Of a DNA stretch of 64,000 bases, positions 38,217 to 50,157 are shown piece by piece (position 1 is the stretch's first letter; each line of letters opens with the position of its first letter). The notes under the pieces were generated by a model. The model saw only the letters and a program-made list of their open reading frames with translations, did not search any database and was not told where the DNA came from. The stretch lies in the NCBI GenBank assembly GCA_947623455.1, contig OX392538.1, forward strand, positions 2,418,001 to 2,482,000. Direction: 5' to 3'. A program made the translations under genes and the position numbers. This DNA is from Mimachlamys varia (lineage: Eukaryota > Mollusca > Bivalvia > Pectinida > Pectinidae).

Positions 38217-39618
38217 TGTTCAATATCACTTGGAAACTTCTCTCGTCTAAATTGTTTATGTTGAACGAAACTTAAATCCGATTTCGAGTTTTAGATAATC
38301 AAACAATATATCACCGTGCTGCCTAGGTAATACGCTATGGATATTGTTTCTTTATGTAATTTTACAAACACTTAATTTCTCGTTTTTCAGTTAGTTTTTC
38401 CTGTAAATTGTTCGTAGTTAATGATTTGATGTGCTTCCAGTGACAATACAAACCATTATTAATAATTTCTGAAGACTTTGTCTGAGCAAGACAAGAATGG
38501 GTTGCCTAGGAAACTGTGGTAGTAAATCAGAAGGCTTGAAAACTGCCTAAATTCACAGATACATACGTGACAAAGGCTTCAAGGGGCATTTAATGAGGAG
38601 TTTACTGGCATATTAGCTTGCTACAGGCGTCTGCTTCGGACAACCGGAAATTTACATGTCAAACAAGTGAAATGGGACGGGAACACCCTCTGACTTTTGA
38701 CCCCATATCAATCCGCAAATCACATATCAAAATCTACTAAAAGTATATATTTTTGAAAGGTTAAATATCTACAGATTTCATTCAATGCAGAATAGGTCAA
38801 CAACTACCTATTTAAATTACTCAGAATCACTGTACTTCGCCGGAACAAATTTTCGGTAGGGACTACAAACGTATGAAACACTTCGTGATAGGCTGATTTA
38901 GTTGTGTGAGTCCTATATATGAAGCATATATACAATTACTATTTTATCCTATGTAAACATCAGTCTCAGAATGCGATGTACATAAAATATACCAAGACGT
39001 ATGAGGCGCTTTACTGCTGAAGCTGATCTTGAAGAGAGGAACTATCACGACCGGGAAAAGATGGCAAAGTGTGATGGATGTTTATTTCACTGCCCGGTCA
39101 TCCTAAAAATCATTAGTACAATTATTATCCTCTAAAATGATTTTTAGCTGCGTGTCAAAGGTTTTGGTGTCTGCATAATTGTGCGTGAATAGGCAATAGC
39201 GTTTGAAATTCTTCGTATCTATCAAAATATAGTGATTTCTCACACTAGCGACTGTCAGGTCCAATTACAGTGCGGCAATGAAGATTGATGGGTATTTACC
39301 GCCACAGTTATGCACCACATTCTTGTTTTGCTCAGGCAAAGCCTTCAGAAATTATTAATAATGGTTTGTATTGTCGCGGGAAGCACATCAAATCATTAAC
39401 TACGAACAGTTTACAAGAAAAAGTAACTGAAAAACGAGAAATAAAGTGTTTGTAAAATTGCATAAAGAAACAATATCCATAGCGTATTACGCCTAGGCAG
39501 CACAGTGATATATTGTTTGATTATTTACAACTTGAAAGAGAAATCAGTTGAAACGGATTTGAGTTTCGTTCAATATAAACAATTTAGATGAGAGAAGTTT
39601 CCAAGTGATTTTGAACGA
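38217..39618. repeat. long inverted repeat, ~285-bp arms around an ~810-bp loop
   Basis: The left arm (38217-38501) and right arm (39315-39618) are imperfect reverse complements. Matching landmarks are ATCACTTGGAAACTTCTCTC with GAGAGAAGTTTCCAAGTGAT, and GTAGTTAATGATTTGATGTG with CACATCAAATCATTAACTAC. The loop has no open frame of note. It includes a ~55-bp segment (about 38868-38924, GATAGGCTGATTTAGTTGTG) that also occurs at 54144-54199. This could be an element with long terminal inverted repeats (a foldback type) or two inverted insertions of one repeat. Confidence 0.88.
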
Positions 39619-40574
39619 GTGTGAATAAAGGAAAAAGACATTCCCGAAATTGTGATAGAAGAAATAATTTTAATTGAGAAAATAAGCAATTATTCTTACA
39701 TGAGGGATTTTCCAGACGACAATGAGCAAATACATTGAACACTGAATATGTTCTAATAATCGTTTTTAATGTAAACAAAGCCGACAGATGTAGGCTGCCC
39801 ACCAACTGTTGTTGTTATTGTAGATAGACGATATATACTGTCTGATGATACCAGATAATAAATAAACCGTTGATCTGATGTTACAATGAGGGGGAAAGAT
39901 TACAACATCATAGGATCAACATGGCGATTTTGATATTTTTATTCTAAGTTTTTGTTCCTTTTCTATGTAATAGATCTTACCCTATCTTTACATGAAATAA
40001 TACATATTTTATATGATGACAAGGGGGAAAATTGATACACTGTGTTATTTATTAAATATGTTCGTTTTATGTCATGACTATTCAGCCCTGTGATTCTTGA
40101 TTCAACATGGCGGTCTTTTACATTTCAATGTTGTAAACACAATATCGTTTTGCACTGATAAATCCAGCAATTTTTACTTATGTGATTATTATTATTTTAC
40201 TCTTTTGGGTTCCCATTTCACAAGAATTTAATAAAACCTGCCACGAATAATACTTTTGCTCGCCAGCAGCTCGCTCACGTGGGGAAATATATTTGTATTA
40301 TATTTGACTCATTTTATAAACTAACATCCTATTGTATCAGATCAGGTTAATCACTATCACTGTTGAGTACAAATACATATCAAATGTGAAGTTATCTTTG
40401 AGACATTCAAGTGTGAATCGTAATGCAGGTGTCTTTGGGCTCTAAGTCCTATGTTTGGTAGGTGCAGCTCTTGTTGCATATCGATTATGAAAGGCAACGA
40501 ATCAAAACATACAGTCTAGATACAGCGTTAGCGCTCGATAGTGAATATGATCGTTGCCAACTGCGGGCATACTA
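39619..40574. other. unassigned DNA
   Basis: About 950 bp of AT-rich sequence. Two loosely similar stretches (AGGGGGAAAGATTACAAC near 39887 with CAACATGGCG, and AGGGGGAAAATTGATACAC near 40022 with CAACATGGCG) hint at an old duplication. There is no gene. Confidence 0.4.
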
Positions 40575-41087
40575 CCGTATATGCAATCAAAATGAGGTAC
40601 AATCCTTATATTTACATCATTATTAAGTTCTATACGAAGAAAACAAACATTCGGTTGCTAAGATAATATAGTCCTATTGAGTTTCATCAATATATTGGTA
40701 AGTTTAGAAAATACACACTGAGCAACACTATTTGTCTTTATTACATCATTTGTAAATTTGGTATTAAATAATATTACTAGCATTTCGCAATTATTTCTTT
40801 ATTTATAACGGCCGTTATGTACACGCATCGACACAGTCGATGATCTGGATGGGTGTTTGGCAGAAACAGATTTTTTTGTATAATCAGACGGAATGGATTC
40901 CCTATATGTTCCATGTTTTAAAATCTTGAAGGAACCAAACAATGACCGTCAGCGAATAGTTGTTGTTCTGAAGCGGGAACGACGCCATATTTGAACAAAT
41001 ATCAATCTGCCGAGCCATTTTTCATTGCGTTTACGCTAATATATTCACAGTCAGAGTTTACTAAGCACAAGAAGGAGAGGTGTAAAT
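40575..41087 (+). repeat. dispersed repeat, copy 2 (inverted relative to 23013-23645)
   Basis: The reverse complement matches 23013-23645, from CAAAATGAGGTACAATCCTT to AGCACAAGAAGGAGAGG. It lacks the GC-richer block and the short internal duplication of copy 1. Its right edge directly meets the first unit of the 47-bp minisatellite. The join sequence TATAACTTTATA is similar to the edge of copy 1. Confidence 0.78.
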
Positions 41088-43809
41088 ATAACTTTATATA
41101 GTTTCTTTATCTGTAACCTCAAGTTACAGCCTACATAACTTTATATAGTTTCTTTATCTGTAACCTCAAGTTACAGCCTACATAACTTTATATAGTTTCT
41201 TTATCTGTAACCTCAAGTTACGGTCTACATAACTTTATATAGATTCTTTATCTGTAACCTCAAGTTACAGCCTACATAACTTTATATTGTTTCTTTATCT
41301 GTAACCTCAAGTTACAGCCTACATAACTTTATATAGTTTCTATATCTGTAACCTCACGTTACGGTCTACATAACTTTATATAGTTTCTTTATCTGTAACC
41401 TCAAGTTACAGTCTGCATAACTTTATATTGTTTCTTTATATGTAACCTCAAGTTACAGCCTACATAACTTTATATAGTTTCTTTATCTGTAACCTCAAGC
41501 TACAGGCTACATAACTTTATATTGTTCCTTTATCTGTAACCTCAAGTTACGACCTACATAACTTTATATAGTTTCTTTATCTGTAACCTCAAGTTACAGT
41601 CTACATAACTTTATAGTGTTTCTTTATCTGTATCCTCAAGTTACGGCCTTCATAACTTTATATATTTTCTTTATCTGTAACCTCAAGTTACAGTCTACAT
41701 AACTCTATAGTGTTTCTTTATCTGTATCCTCAAGTTACGGCCTTCATAACTTTATATATTTTCTTGATCTGTAACCTCAAGGTACAGTCTTCATAACTTT
41801 ATATAGTTTCTTTATCTGTAACCTCAAGTTACAGCCTTCATAACTTTATATAGTTTCTTTATCTGTAACTTCAAATTACAGCCTACATAAATTTATATAT
41901 TTTCTTGATCTGTAACCTCAAGTTACGGTCTACATAACTTTATATAGTTTCTTTATCTGTAACCTCAAGTTACAGCCTACATAACTTTATATAGTTTCTT
42001 TATCTGTAACCTCAAGTTACAGCCTACATAACTTTATATGGTTTATTTTATATGTAACCTCAAGTTATAACCTACATAACTTTATATATTTTCTTGATCT
42101 GTAACCTCAAGGTACAGTCTTCAAAACTTTATATAGTTTCTTTATCTGTAACCTCAAGTTACAGCCTTCATAACTTTATATAGTTTCTTTATCTGTAACT
42201 TCAAGTTACAGCCTACATAAATTTATATATTTTCTTGATCTGTAACCTCAAGTTACGGTCTACATAACTTTATATAGTTTCTTTATCTGTAACCTCAAGT
42301 TACAGCCTACATAACTTTATATAATTTCTTTATCTGTAACCTCAAGTTACAGCCTACATAACTTTATATGGTTTATTTTATATGTAACCTCAAGTTATAA
42401 CCTACATAACTTTATATAGTTTCTTTATCTGTAACTCATGTTACAGCCTACATAACTTTATATTGTTTCTTTATCTGTAACCTCAAGTTACAGCCTACAT
42501 AACTGTATATAGTTTCTTTATCTGTAACCTCAAGTTACAGCCTATATAACTTTATATAGTTTCTTTATCTGTAACCTCAAGTTACAGTCTACATAACTTT
42601 ATATAGTTTCTTTATCTGTTACCTCAAGTTACATCCTACATAACTTTATATAGTTTCTTGATCTGTAACCTCAAGTTACAGTCTTCATAACTTTATATAG
42701 TTTCTTTATCTGTAACCTCAAGTTACAGCCAATATAACTTTATATAGTTTCTTTATCTGTAACCTCAAGTTACAGTCTACATAACGTTATATAGTTTCTT
42801 TATCTGTTACCTCAAGTTACATCCTACATAACTTTATATAGTTTCTTTATCTGAAACCTCAAGTTACAGTCTTCATAGCTTTATATAGTTTCTTTATCTG
42901 TAACCTCAAGTTACAGCCTACATAACTTTATATAGTTTCTTTATCTGTAACATCAAGTTACAGTCTACATAACTTTATAGAGTTTCTTTATCTGTAACCT
43001 CAAGTTACAGCCTACATAACTTTATATAGTTTCTTTATCTGTAGCCTCAAATTACGACCTACATAACTTTATATAGTTTCTTTATATGTAACCTCAAGTT
43101 ACAGCCTACATAACTTTATATACTTTCTTTATCTGTTACCTCAAGTTACGGTCTACATAACTTTATATAGTTTCTGTATTTGTAACCTCAAGTTACAGCC
43201 TACATAACTTTATATAGTTTCTTTATCTGTAACCTCAAGTTACAGCCTACATAACTTTATATAGTTTCTTTATCTGTAACCTCAAGTTACAGTCAATATA
43301 ACTTTATATAGTTTCTTTATCTGTAACCTCAAGTTATAGCCTTCATAACTTTATATAGTTTCTTTATCTGTAACCTCAAGTTACAGCCTTCATAACGTTA
43401 TATAGTTTCTTTATCTGTAACCTCAAATTACAGCCTACATAACTTTATATAGTTTCTTTATCTGTAACCTCAAGTTACAGCCTACATAACTTTATATAGT
43501 TTCTTTATCTATAACCTCAAGTTACAGTCTACATAACTTTATATAGTTTCTTTATCTATAACCTCAAGTTATAGCTTACATAACTTTATATAGTTTCTTT
43601 ATCTGTAACCTCAAGTTATAGCCTACATAACTTTATATAGTTTCTTTATCTGTAACCTCAAGTTATAGCCTACATAAATTTATATAGTTTCTATATTTGT
43701 AACCTCAAGTTACTGCCTACATAACTTTATATAGTTTCTATATCTGTAACCTTAAGTTACAGCCTACATAACTTTATATAGTTTCTATATCTGTAACCTC
43801 AAGTTACAG
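41088..43809. repeat. 47-bp minisatellite, about 58 units
   Basis: The unit joins ATAACTTTATATAGTTTCTT to a hairpin core CTGTAAC-CTCAA-GTTACAG (7-bp stem, 5-nt loop) and CCTACAT. Many units differ only in a few positions. A rare variant GTTTATTTTATATG occurs at 42041 and 42371, a 330-bp spacing equal to seven units plus one base, so blocks were duplicated. It ends within a unit at 43809, where GGAACCTGATGAAACC follows. No coding. Confidence 0.97.
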
Positions 43810-44808
43810 GAACCTGATGAAACCATGGAAGTTTCGTGACAAAAAAAAATGATCGGAGAAATAAATGAAGCTTTAGTAAAATGAAGACACAAAATCATAA
43901 AACATGTAACGTGTAGGCGTCACCCATCCAGCTACTGACTACGCTCACCGTTGCTTACAAATTATTTCATTACTAGAAAAAGCTAGCTAATCAGTTAGAC
44001 AGTATTTTTCCCTACACACCTAGCTGGTCATTACGAACGTATCAACCCGTTCTAGTTCCGCGACGATAGTAACATTCACTAGGTAGGAGTATTACAAATA
44101 ATGTACTTTCGGGACAAATTATCAGTCAATCATGAAATCGTTTAAGCTTAATACAGACTCAAATGAACGATATATATATATGGCGTACATTAGGTGCAGA
44201 TGTTAAACCAACGTGTCAAAGCTAATGTCGGTGACTACGTAATCAATAATAAAAATAAAACAAAAGTTCTCATTTTCACGAGCTGTTTCCTATTTCCATT
44301 AAAGTCGTATGTCTGTTTATAGAGATATGCCACTAGTCTTAATGCAGCTTTTCGAGTTAATGATGCAGTTTATTTCTTGTTATATAAGCAGATAAGCAGG
44401 ATATGACATTGCATATTCGTAAAAGAGATTGCATAATGGATCACCAACACCTGATATTCTGCCTTGGAGATAACGATTTAGTAGAAAGACGCAGTATAAC
44501 AATTTCATATAGACACAGTACATCATCCATTTCTCCCCCAGGAATTCTAACAGCTTGTTAGGCACAATATAGTCTGGTGTTTAAGTAACCGACAATGACC
44601 ATTTTATCTGTATTTAATATGATTTTTTTTCTTATTTTTAATAAACAGGTCATAATGAAGAGAAGCGTTTCTGAAAGCAGTACCCTTGCGAGCTTCTAAG
44701 CTTTACACCTAGTTTAATCTATTTCGAGTTTGGACTATCTTCAAGTATGCTACAAATATCAGCGAATGTATTAAATTTCAAATGATTGAGAAATTGTGTA
44801 ATTTGCTT
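43810..44808. other. unassigned DNA
   Basis: About 1 kb. A short stretch at about 44702-44745 (ACACCTAGTTTAATCTATTT then CGAGTTTGGACTAT) resembles the right part of the retroelement tail and may be an eroded fragment. Otherwise nothing is recognised. Confidence 0.45.
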
Positions 44809-44983
44809 CATGGCGGGTTTTATTAATTCAGCAGAATACGCTTACTGTTCGGAACACCTGGTCGTATTATCGTGTACTTTTACAGGGGTATCCATGTAAA
44901 TATTTTCTTTGTTCATAGTTTGTCCCTAGTTTAATGTTTTTTAGTTCGAAAAATGATTTTGTTGACGCTTCGGTATTCTCTTA
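44809..44983 (+). mobile_element. Penelope-like element 3' terminal fragment
   Basis: Forward tail starting inside it at CATGGCGGGTTTTATTAATT, then ATACGCTTACTGTTCGGAAC and TGTAAATATTTTCTTTGTTC, to the terminus ACGCTTCGGTATTCTCTTA. It lacks the first ~40 bp of the tail. Confidence 0.88.
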
Positions 44984-46449
44984 TCACTTCCATTTTTTTA
45001 AGCAATCTGCAAGCTGTTCATGCTGAAGTATGTTTGATTAAAGTAAGTACTTATAAATAGAGTAAATATTTTTGTGAATCCTATGGTAATACTATACCTG
45101 TGCTGGGTGGGGGATGGCAGCCAAGCAACTCAAGCCATTTTGTTGTTATTTTCAGTTTTGTCCTCAAAACAATTATGCCCGACATTAGTCATTATCCGCG
45201 GATGTCTATCGAGTGCAGTCTTTAAATGGATATCATTTTTCTGATAATGAAAACTGTCTAACAATCAAATAGAATGTCTGGAATAAGTAGCGTTGATATA
45301 TGGCTGTTTGTGATAGAGTGTCAAGCATGTAGCCGACGGAGACGATCTGGGTCGCTGTGACGTTCTGAAATATTCTCAGGGAACACTAATTTGTTTTGTC
45401 TTCTGCAGATGTCATTGTTCAGACGGATACACTTCTACACAGTTCAGCGGTCGTGTACCGAGGTTAATTGCTTTTCTGCCTGAGACAAAGAAACGCCTGT
45501 CCAGATTTTGTTTTATACGCCCTGTAATGCCAGCAGAGACTACACAACATCTACATCGACAGCCCTTCTGTCTACCACAGTAGATCTACTTAAGGTCTTA
45601 TTCAGTTAAAAAAAGTCAAGGCGTTACCGAAAATTCGGCAAAAGATTAGTTTGATCCTAAAACTCGTTTAACTAATGGCAAAATATGAACAAAGGAAACA
45701 TTTCCAGAAGACCATAGCTGAAGTGCACATGACTAGAACGGGTAAGCCTCTTCGGGTTCGACACCAACGATCTGACCAAATATGGGTCTTATCCAACCAG
45801 ATGATACAGTGTAACACCAACAACTTAAAGTAAAAAGGTAAACAATTTAGTAAAATGAAAACAAAAAAGCAGCGACGGCGCTTGGCAGCAAATATATTTT
45901 CTTTTGATGAAAAAGACTTTTTAAGAATCAAAGTAGAAACGGATTAGGAACATTCGAATTTATCCAATTACAGTCAGATAAACAATTGTCTATTAGATGA
46001 TCACTCTGTTAATTCTCAATATCATTATTATACCGTACGTAGGAGTAACTTAAAGTCAATGAGTCACTAATAACTTCATCTTCTGAGAGTTTGGGGCATT
46101 ATTAGTATCTGATTTACATAAAATATAATTTTAAATCGCAAAGATTGTTTTCTTTTGACAGTGTACCATGGATAAAATATCAACCATTTTCTGAATATTT
46201 GTAAAAGCGATTTGTTTTTAACTTTTGGGTAATATTTATCAGTTGACTAAAACAATCTTCTGTGTCTTGCATTTTATTTACATCACGCGACATTCATATT
46301 GCTACTTCAGAAAAGCGTATGGAAGTGTTCGTCATGTTCTAGTGACGTCACGCATCACAATAACACAGAGAGCCAATTGAAATGGGTTTTCACGACAATT
46401 TTGCCGTTTTCTGCAACTAAGTGGCAAGATTTTGAGAATAACCTACATC
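44984..46449. other. unassigned DNA; possible eroded element end near 45650
   Basis: About 1.47 kb. A weak minus-strand match to the tail lies at about 45650-45711 (TTTAACTAATGGCAAAATAT and GAACAAAGGAAACATTTCC). A polypyrimidine tract and CTGCAG at about 45395-45408 look like a 3' splice site, but the short frame after it cannot be assigned. No gene call is made. Confidence 0.35.
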
Positions 46450-46745
46450 AAGATGATGTAACACACACATATGCCGCATATTTTAAATTTAGTAATAGAT
46501 ACAGTATGCCGATAAAATGAATTAAACTGCATCACACGTCTGTTTCGTCCTTCTAGGACTCTTCAGTGATGCTTGATGCAAAGAAGGTGGGGATCCATAA
46601 TGTAAAATCGGAAGTGTCAGGTGAGTAAAACCCCTTTATTGTATGAATTAAGAAGTAAAATGAAACTAGTTCTGTATAATTTCAAATCGTGTTCTACGAA
46701 AGTGTGTATATTAAATACCGTGCCACTACTCAAATGAGATAAATA
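46450..46745 (+). repeat. dispersed ~300-bp repeat, copy 2
   Basis: Same orientation as copy 1 at 33350-33655, with about one substitution every several bases and small indels. The frame THTYAA...KFSNRYS is kept in the first part. A one-base insertion then gives a stop at about 46518. The right part again ends at ACCGTGCCAC and ATGAGAT. Confidence 0.8.
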
Positions 46746-47189
46746 TATAGTTATGTAAATATAATCATCATGCTGCATATGTGGAACAATCACTAATCTG
46801 CCATCATTGCTTCTCACCTCGGAACAGAAAGAGTGACGTCTTAGTGGCTTTACCGTTTTGGATAATTGGCGGCATGTTTCTTTTTTCAATTGCGGACGAT
46901 ATTTCACCAGTGAAATGAATAAGTACGCGTACCGTAGGGTTTACTGAAGAAGATTTGTTGACAGTATTTCACCTCAGTTTTGGTTTAGATTCAGGCTTCA
47001 GGCACCACTCTATGTACTACCATACCTATTTTTTTACTTACCTCAGGGCATGTTTTCATTTCTTTGGTTTTTTTTTCGTATGAAGATTTTTTTTTACTTA
47101 TTTTCGTCATTCTGTACCAAGACATTTCTCTGATAGGTGTATACCGACTCAATTATAAAGCCATATTTCGGTTAATACCTCGAATACCT
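46746..47189. other. unassigned DNA
   Basis: About 440 bp, including two T-rich runs near 47070-47100. No feature was recognised. Confidence 0.5.
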
Positions 47190-47787
47190 CTTACCTCGAT
47201 CTCTACTTAAACTACGACCAACATGGACAGCTTACTATACGATAAACGTGATGATTTGATGATTTCAATTTTCCGATCGTGAATTTTCCATTTCTTGACC
47301 TGCTTCTCCAACCTATGGTGTTTACATGTCGCAGTTGATTCGGTATTCCAGGGCTTGCTCTCTTGAGATTTTCGTGATCGATGTCGACTGCTGACAAGCA
47401 AACTAAAATCACAAGGATTCGAGAGATGCAGGTTGATCAGAACTATGGTCGGCATCTTTGTCTCATTGAGAAATATTCTGTATCTTTAAGTGATATGAAA
47501 ATGGACGTTTTTGAGTATGCTCATTAGTGTGTTTACTTGTTGTGATTGGCAATGATACGTGGTTCTCATTTTGAGAACTTGATGTTTACTTGGATGTGAC
47601 AAAGATTTACATGGCGGGTGTCGTCGATGAAGCAGAAGACGCTTACTCTTCCGGAACACATGGTCTTATTCTCTTGTACTTTTGCAAGGGTCTCCATGTA
47701 AATCTTTCCTTTGTTAAAATTTTGCCCCTGGTTTAATCGATTTTGAGTTCGGATTATGCTTATGTTGACGCTTCGGTATTCTCTTAT
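47190..47787 (+). mobile_element. 5'-truncated Penelope-like element with reverse transcriptase C-terminus
   Basis: It begins at the segment encoding YLDLYLNYDQHGQL and runs through DDFNF, PIVNFPFLD and GVYMSQLIRYSRA, with frame breaks near 47235-47260. It then reaches the C-terminal segment ending at EYAH and a TAG at about 47527. About 50 bp later the shared tail starts (GATGTTTACTTGGATGTGAC, 47582) and runs to TCGGTATTCTCTTA. No GIY-YIG-like endonuclease follows the reverse transcriptase. After 17 bp of AT-rich sequence the 265-bp dispersed repeat begins. Confidence 0.92.
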
Positions 47788-47803
47788 TTTATTTCTAATT
47801 ATT

Positions 47804-48069
47804 GACCTGATGAAAGGGTGGTGGGTTCATATATAAGAGTTTATTTTCTACTGATGAGGCAATGCAAGTGCTTAATTAGGAGTTTACTGTAGGCCCAAAG
47901 TCTTCTATGAGTGCCTCTCGAATTGTTGTAGTTCCGTTTAGCAGATTTTTCAGTTTGGAACCTGTATTTTAATGATCAAATATAAGTAAGAGTACTAAAT
48001 GCGTTTTCTCCATATCAAAACACAATATAGCTCTGATGAGAAGTTTATTCCTATAAATAACTTAACGAT
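47804..48069 (+). repeat. dispersed 265-bp repeat, copy 2
   Basis: Matches 36159-36423 in the same orientation. It is sandwiched between two same-orientation retroelement 3' ends, 17 bp after the first and directly before the second. The second element probably inserted, 5'-truncated, at its right edge. Confidence 0.88.
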
Positions 48070-48243
48070 TAAAGATTTACATGGCGGGTTTCGTCGATGA
48101 AACAGAAGACGCTTACTCTTCCGGAACACTTGGTCTTATTCTCTTGTACTTTTGCAAGAGTCTCCATGTGAATCTTCCCTTTGTTCATATTTTGCCCCTG
48201 CTTTAATCGATTTTGAGTTTGTTAACGCTTCGGTATTCTCTTA
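48070..48243 (+). mobile_element. Penelope-like element 3' terminal fragment
   Basis: Forward tail from AAAGATTTACATGGCGGGTT to the terminus CTTCGGTATTCTCTTA. A short deletion removes CGGATTATGGTTTTG before the terminus. It is the second of two same-orientation ends within 900 bp. Confidence 0.9.
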
Positions 48244-48727
48244 TTTATTTTCTGGTATACCCATACAAGGCTTGGCTTAGTTTTTGGAGGGAGGTGGATG
48301 GGGTGGGGTTAAGTAATACAAAGCTTATCACAACACGGTAACAGACAATATCCATCAAGTGAGGAACTTCTTAATGCAATTATTTAGATTTATCATACGT
48401 TTCGCATTAATCACGTGTGCTTGAGCGATGGACTTTTCGAACTCGATCACTTTTTCAATTTTTCTCACAGCCTGATCTAGGTACTGAAAAGCTACCAACC
48501 TAAAGTTTACGGTCATTGATAAGGCTGTTGCTGAGTATTATTTTGTCCCCAACATGATACAGAATCAATGGAAAATGTCTTATTGCCTTATGCCATATTC
48601 TGTTTGACGATTTTTTTATTATGGTCATTAGCTGGTGAGCCTTATGGTTCTATTGTCACTAAAGAACGTGTACAGATAAGTACATAGAGGCTATGCAACG
48701 GTTCCATTTAAATAAAAAAAAACACGA
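48244..48727. other. unassigned DNA
   Basis: About 480 bp with a G-rich tract near 48283-48309 (GGAGGGAGGTGGATGGGGTG). No gene or repeat was recognised. Confidence 0.5.
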
Positions 48728-48799
48728 GTATGGCAGATTTTTTTTTATATTTTCACGAGTGCGTAGAACGAGTGAAAATATTTTTAGAATCTGCCATAC
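48728..48799. repeat. 72-bp hairpin-forming inverted repeat
   Basis: Outer arms GTATGGCAGATT (48728-48739) and AATCTGCCATAC (48788-48799) and inner arms ATATTTTCAC (48747-48756) and GTGAAAATAT (48772-48781) are perfect reverse complements around a 15-nt loop. This is MITE-like or a foldback remnant. A retroelement end begins 17 bp to the right. Confidence 0.88.
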
Positions 48800-48815
48800 G
48801 ATTAAAAAAATAAAT

Positions 48816-49097
48816 TAAGAGAATACCAAAGCGTCAACAAAACCATAATCCGAACTCAAAATAAGAACATAGGAAATATTTACATGGAGACTCTCGTAAG
48901 ATAATAAGACCAGGTATCCCGGAAGCGTAAGCGTCTTCTGCTTTATCGCCGACAACAGCCATGTAAATCTTTGCCACATCCAAGTAAGCATCAATCCTCA
49001 AAATGAGAACCAAGTCATCATTATCGTCACAACAGGTAAGCACACTAATAAGCAAACTAAAAAACGTCCAACATTTTATCACACAAAGATACAGAAT
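48816..49097 (-). mobile_element. Penelope-like element 3' end
   Basis: Reverse complement of the tail from TAAGAGAATACCAAAGCG, with a deletion of the GATTAAACCAGGGGC part, to CACATCCAAGTAAGCATC. It continues into the last codons of the reverse transcriptase region (the ACTAATAAGCAAAC and CACAAAGATACAGAAT segment). Truncated beyond 49097. Confidence 0.88.
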
Positions 49098-49544
49098 ATA
49101 TATGATATTTATTGGGAAACCATTAAATTTTCTATTTATTACTTTTCGAAATTTCCAATTTTCAATTTGCGGTTTCAACTGCCTAAGGCTTATATAATAC
49201 GCCACAGGATGAAGTTCCATTTTTTGTCCGAATACTGTAAAATATACAAAAACATATCAATAAAATCCATTAGATATGTATACTATAAAACTTTTAAATT
49301 TCCCTACATTGTAATAATGATTTGTTCTAGAAAAACGAAAACATAGTATATAAATAGCGGGCAATGATGCCGGACCGAAATGTTTAAGATTTCTTTTAAG
49401 CAGTGATTATAACAGTTTTATCACGTTGATATTTTCTGATATTTCACTGGTAAAAAATTAATTACTGTCAGTATAAGGACTATATATTTACAATGAGAGT
49501 AGTGATGATCTCTGTACATACGCTTCTCTTTGTGTATCTAATAG
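49098..49544. other. unassigned AT-rich DNA
   Basis: About 450 bp without recognised features, leading into the pyrimidine-rich tandem repeat. Confidence 0.5.
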
Positions 49545-50157
49545 TTTCCTTAAGTAAAATTGATATTTCCTTCTCAGCGAATAAGATATTTGCCTCTCTG
49601 TTATTTTTTCTTTTTTTTTCTAAATGGATCTAATATATTTTTCTCTATGAAAGCTGCTATTTGCCTCTCTTTGAATCTGATAAGTTCCTTTCTGCGAATC
49701 AGATATTTGCCTTTCTATGAATCTGTTACATGTATTTTCCTGACTGTGAATCTGATATTTTCATCTCTCTGTGAATCTGTTATTTTCCTCTCTGTAAATC
49801 GTTGCTTTCCCTCTCTGTGAATCTGTTATTTCCCTCTCTGTAAATATGTTATTTCCCTTTCTGTGAATCTGATATTTCTTCTCTTTGTGAATCTGATATT
49901 GGCCTTTCTATGAATATGTTATATTTATTTTCTTCTATGTACATCTGATATTTTCATGTTTTTGTGAATCTGATATTCTATTCTATATGAAAGTCTGCTT
50001 TTTCTCTTTCTATGAATCTGATAAGTTCATTTCTGTGAATCTGATATTTGCTTTGCTATGAATATGTTACATGTGAACCTGATATTTCCTTCTCTCTGTG
50101 AATCTGATATTTCACTCTGTCCGTGAATCTGATATGTTCCTCTCTGTAAATAATTAA
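49545..50157. repeat. degenerate 23-24 bp pyrimidine-rich tandem repeat
   Basis: About 25 diverged units of the form TCTCTGTGAATCTGATATTTCC, in which CTGATATT, CTGTTATT or ATGTTATT alternate. The array seems to resume at 50481-50550 (GAATTTGATATTTCCTTTTG), so the retroelement end at 50158-50480 interrupts it. Open frames here are by-products of the repeat. Confidence 0.85.

Noticed and set aside
45390..45490. A 3' splice site and exon (polypyrimidine tract with CTGCAG, then a short frame with CHCSDGY)
   Set aside because: The frame is very short, no partner exon is visible, and all three frames give plausible but unassignable short peptides.
45650..45711. A twenty-first retroelement 3' end
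   Set aside because: The match is short and weak; it is mentioned as a possible eroded fragment but not counted.
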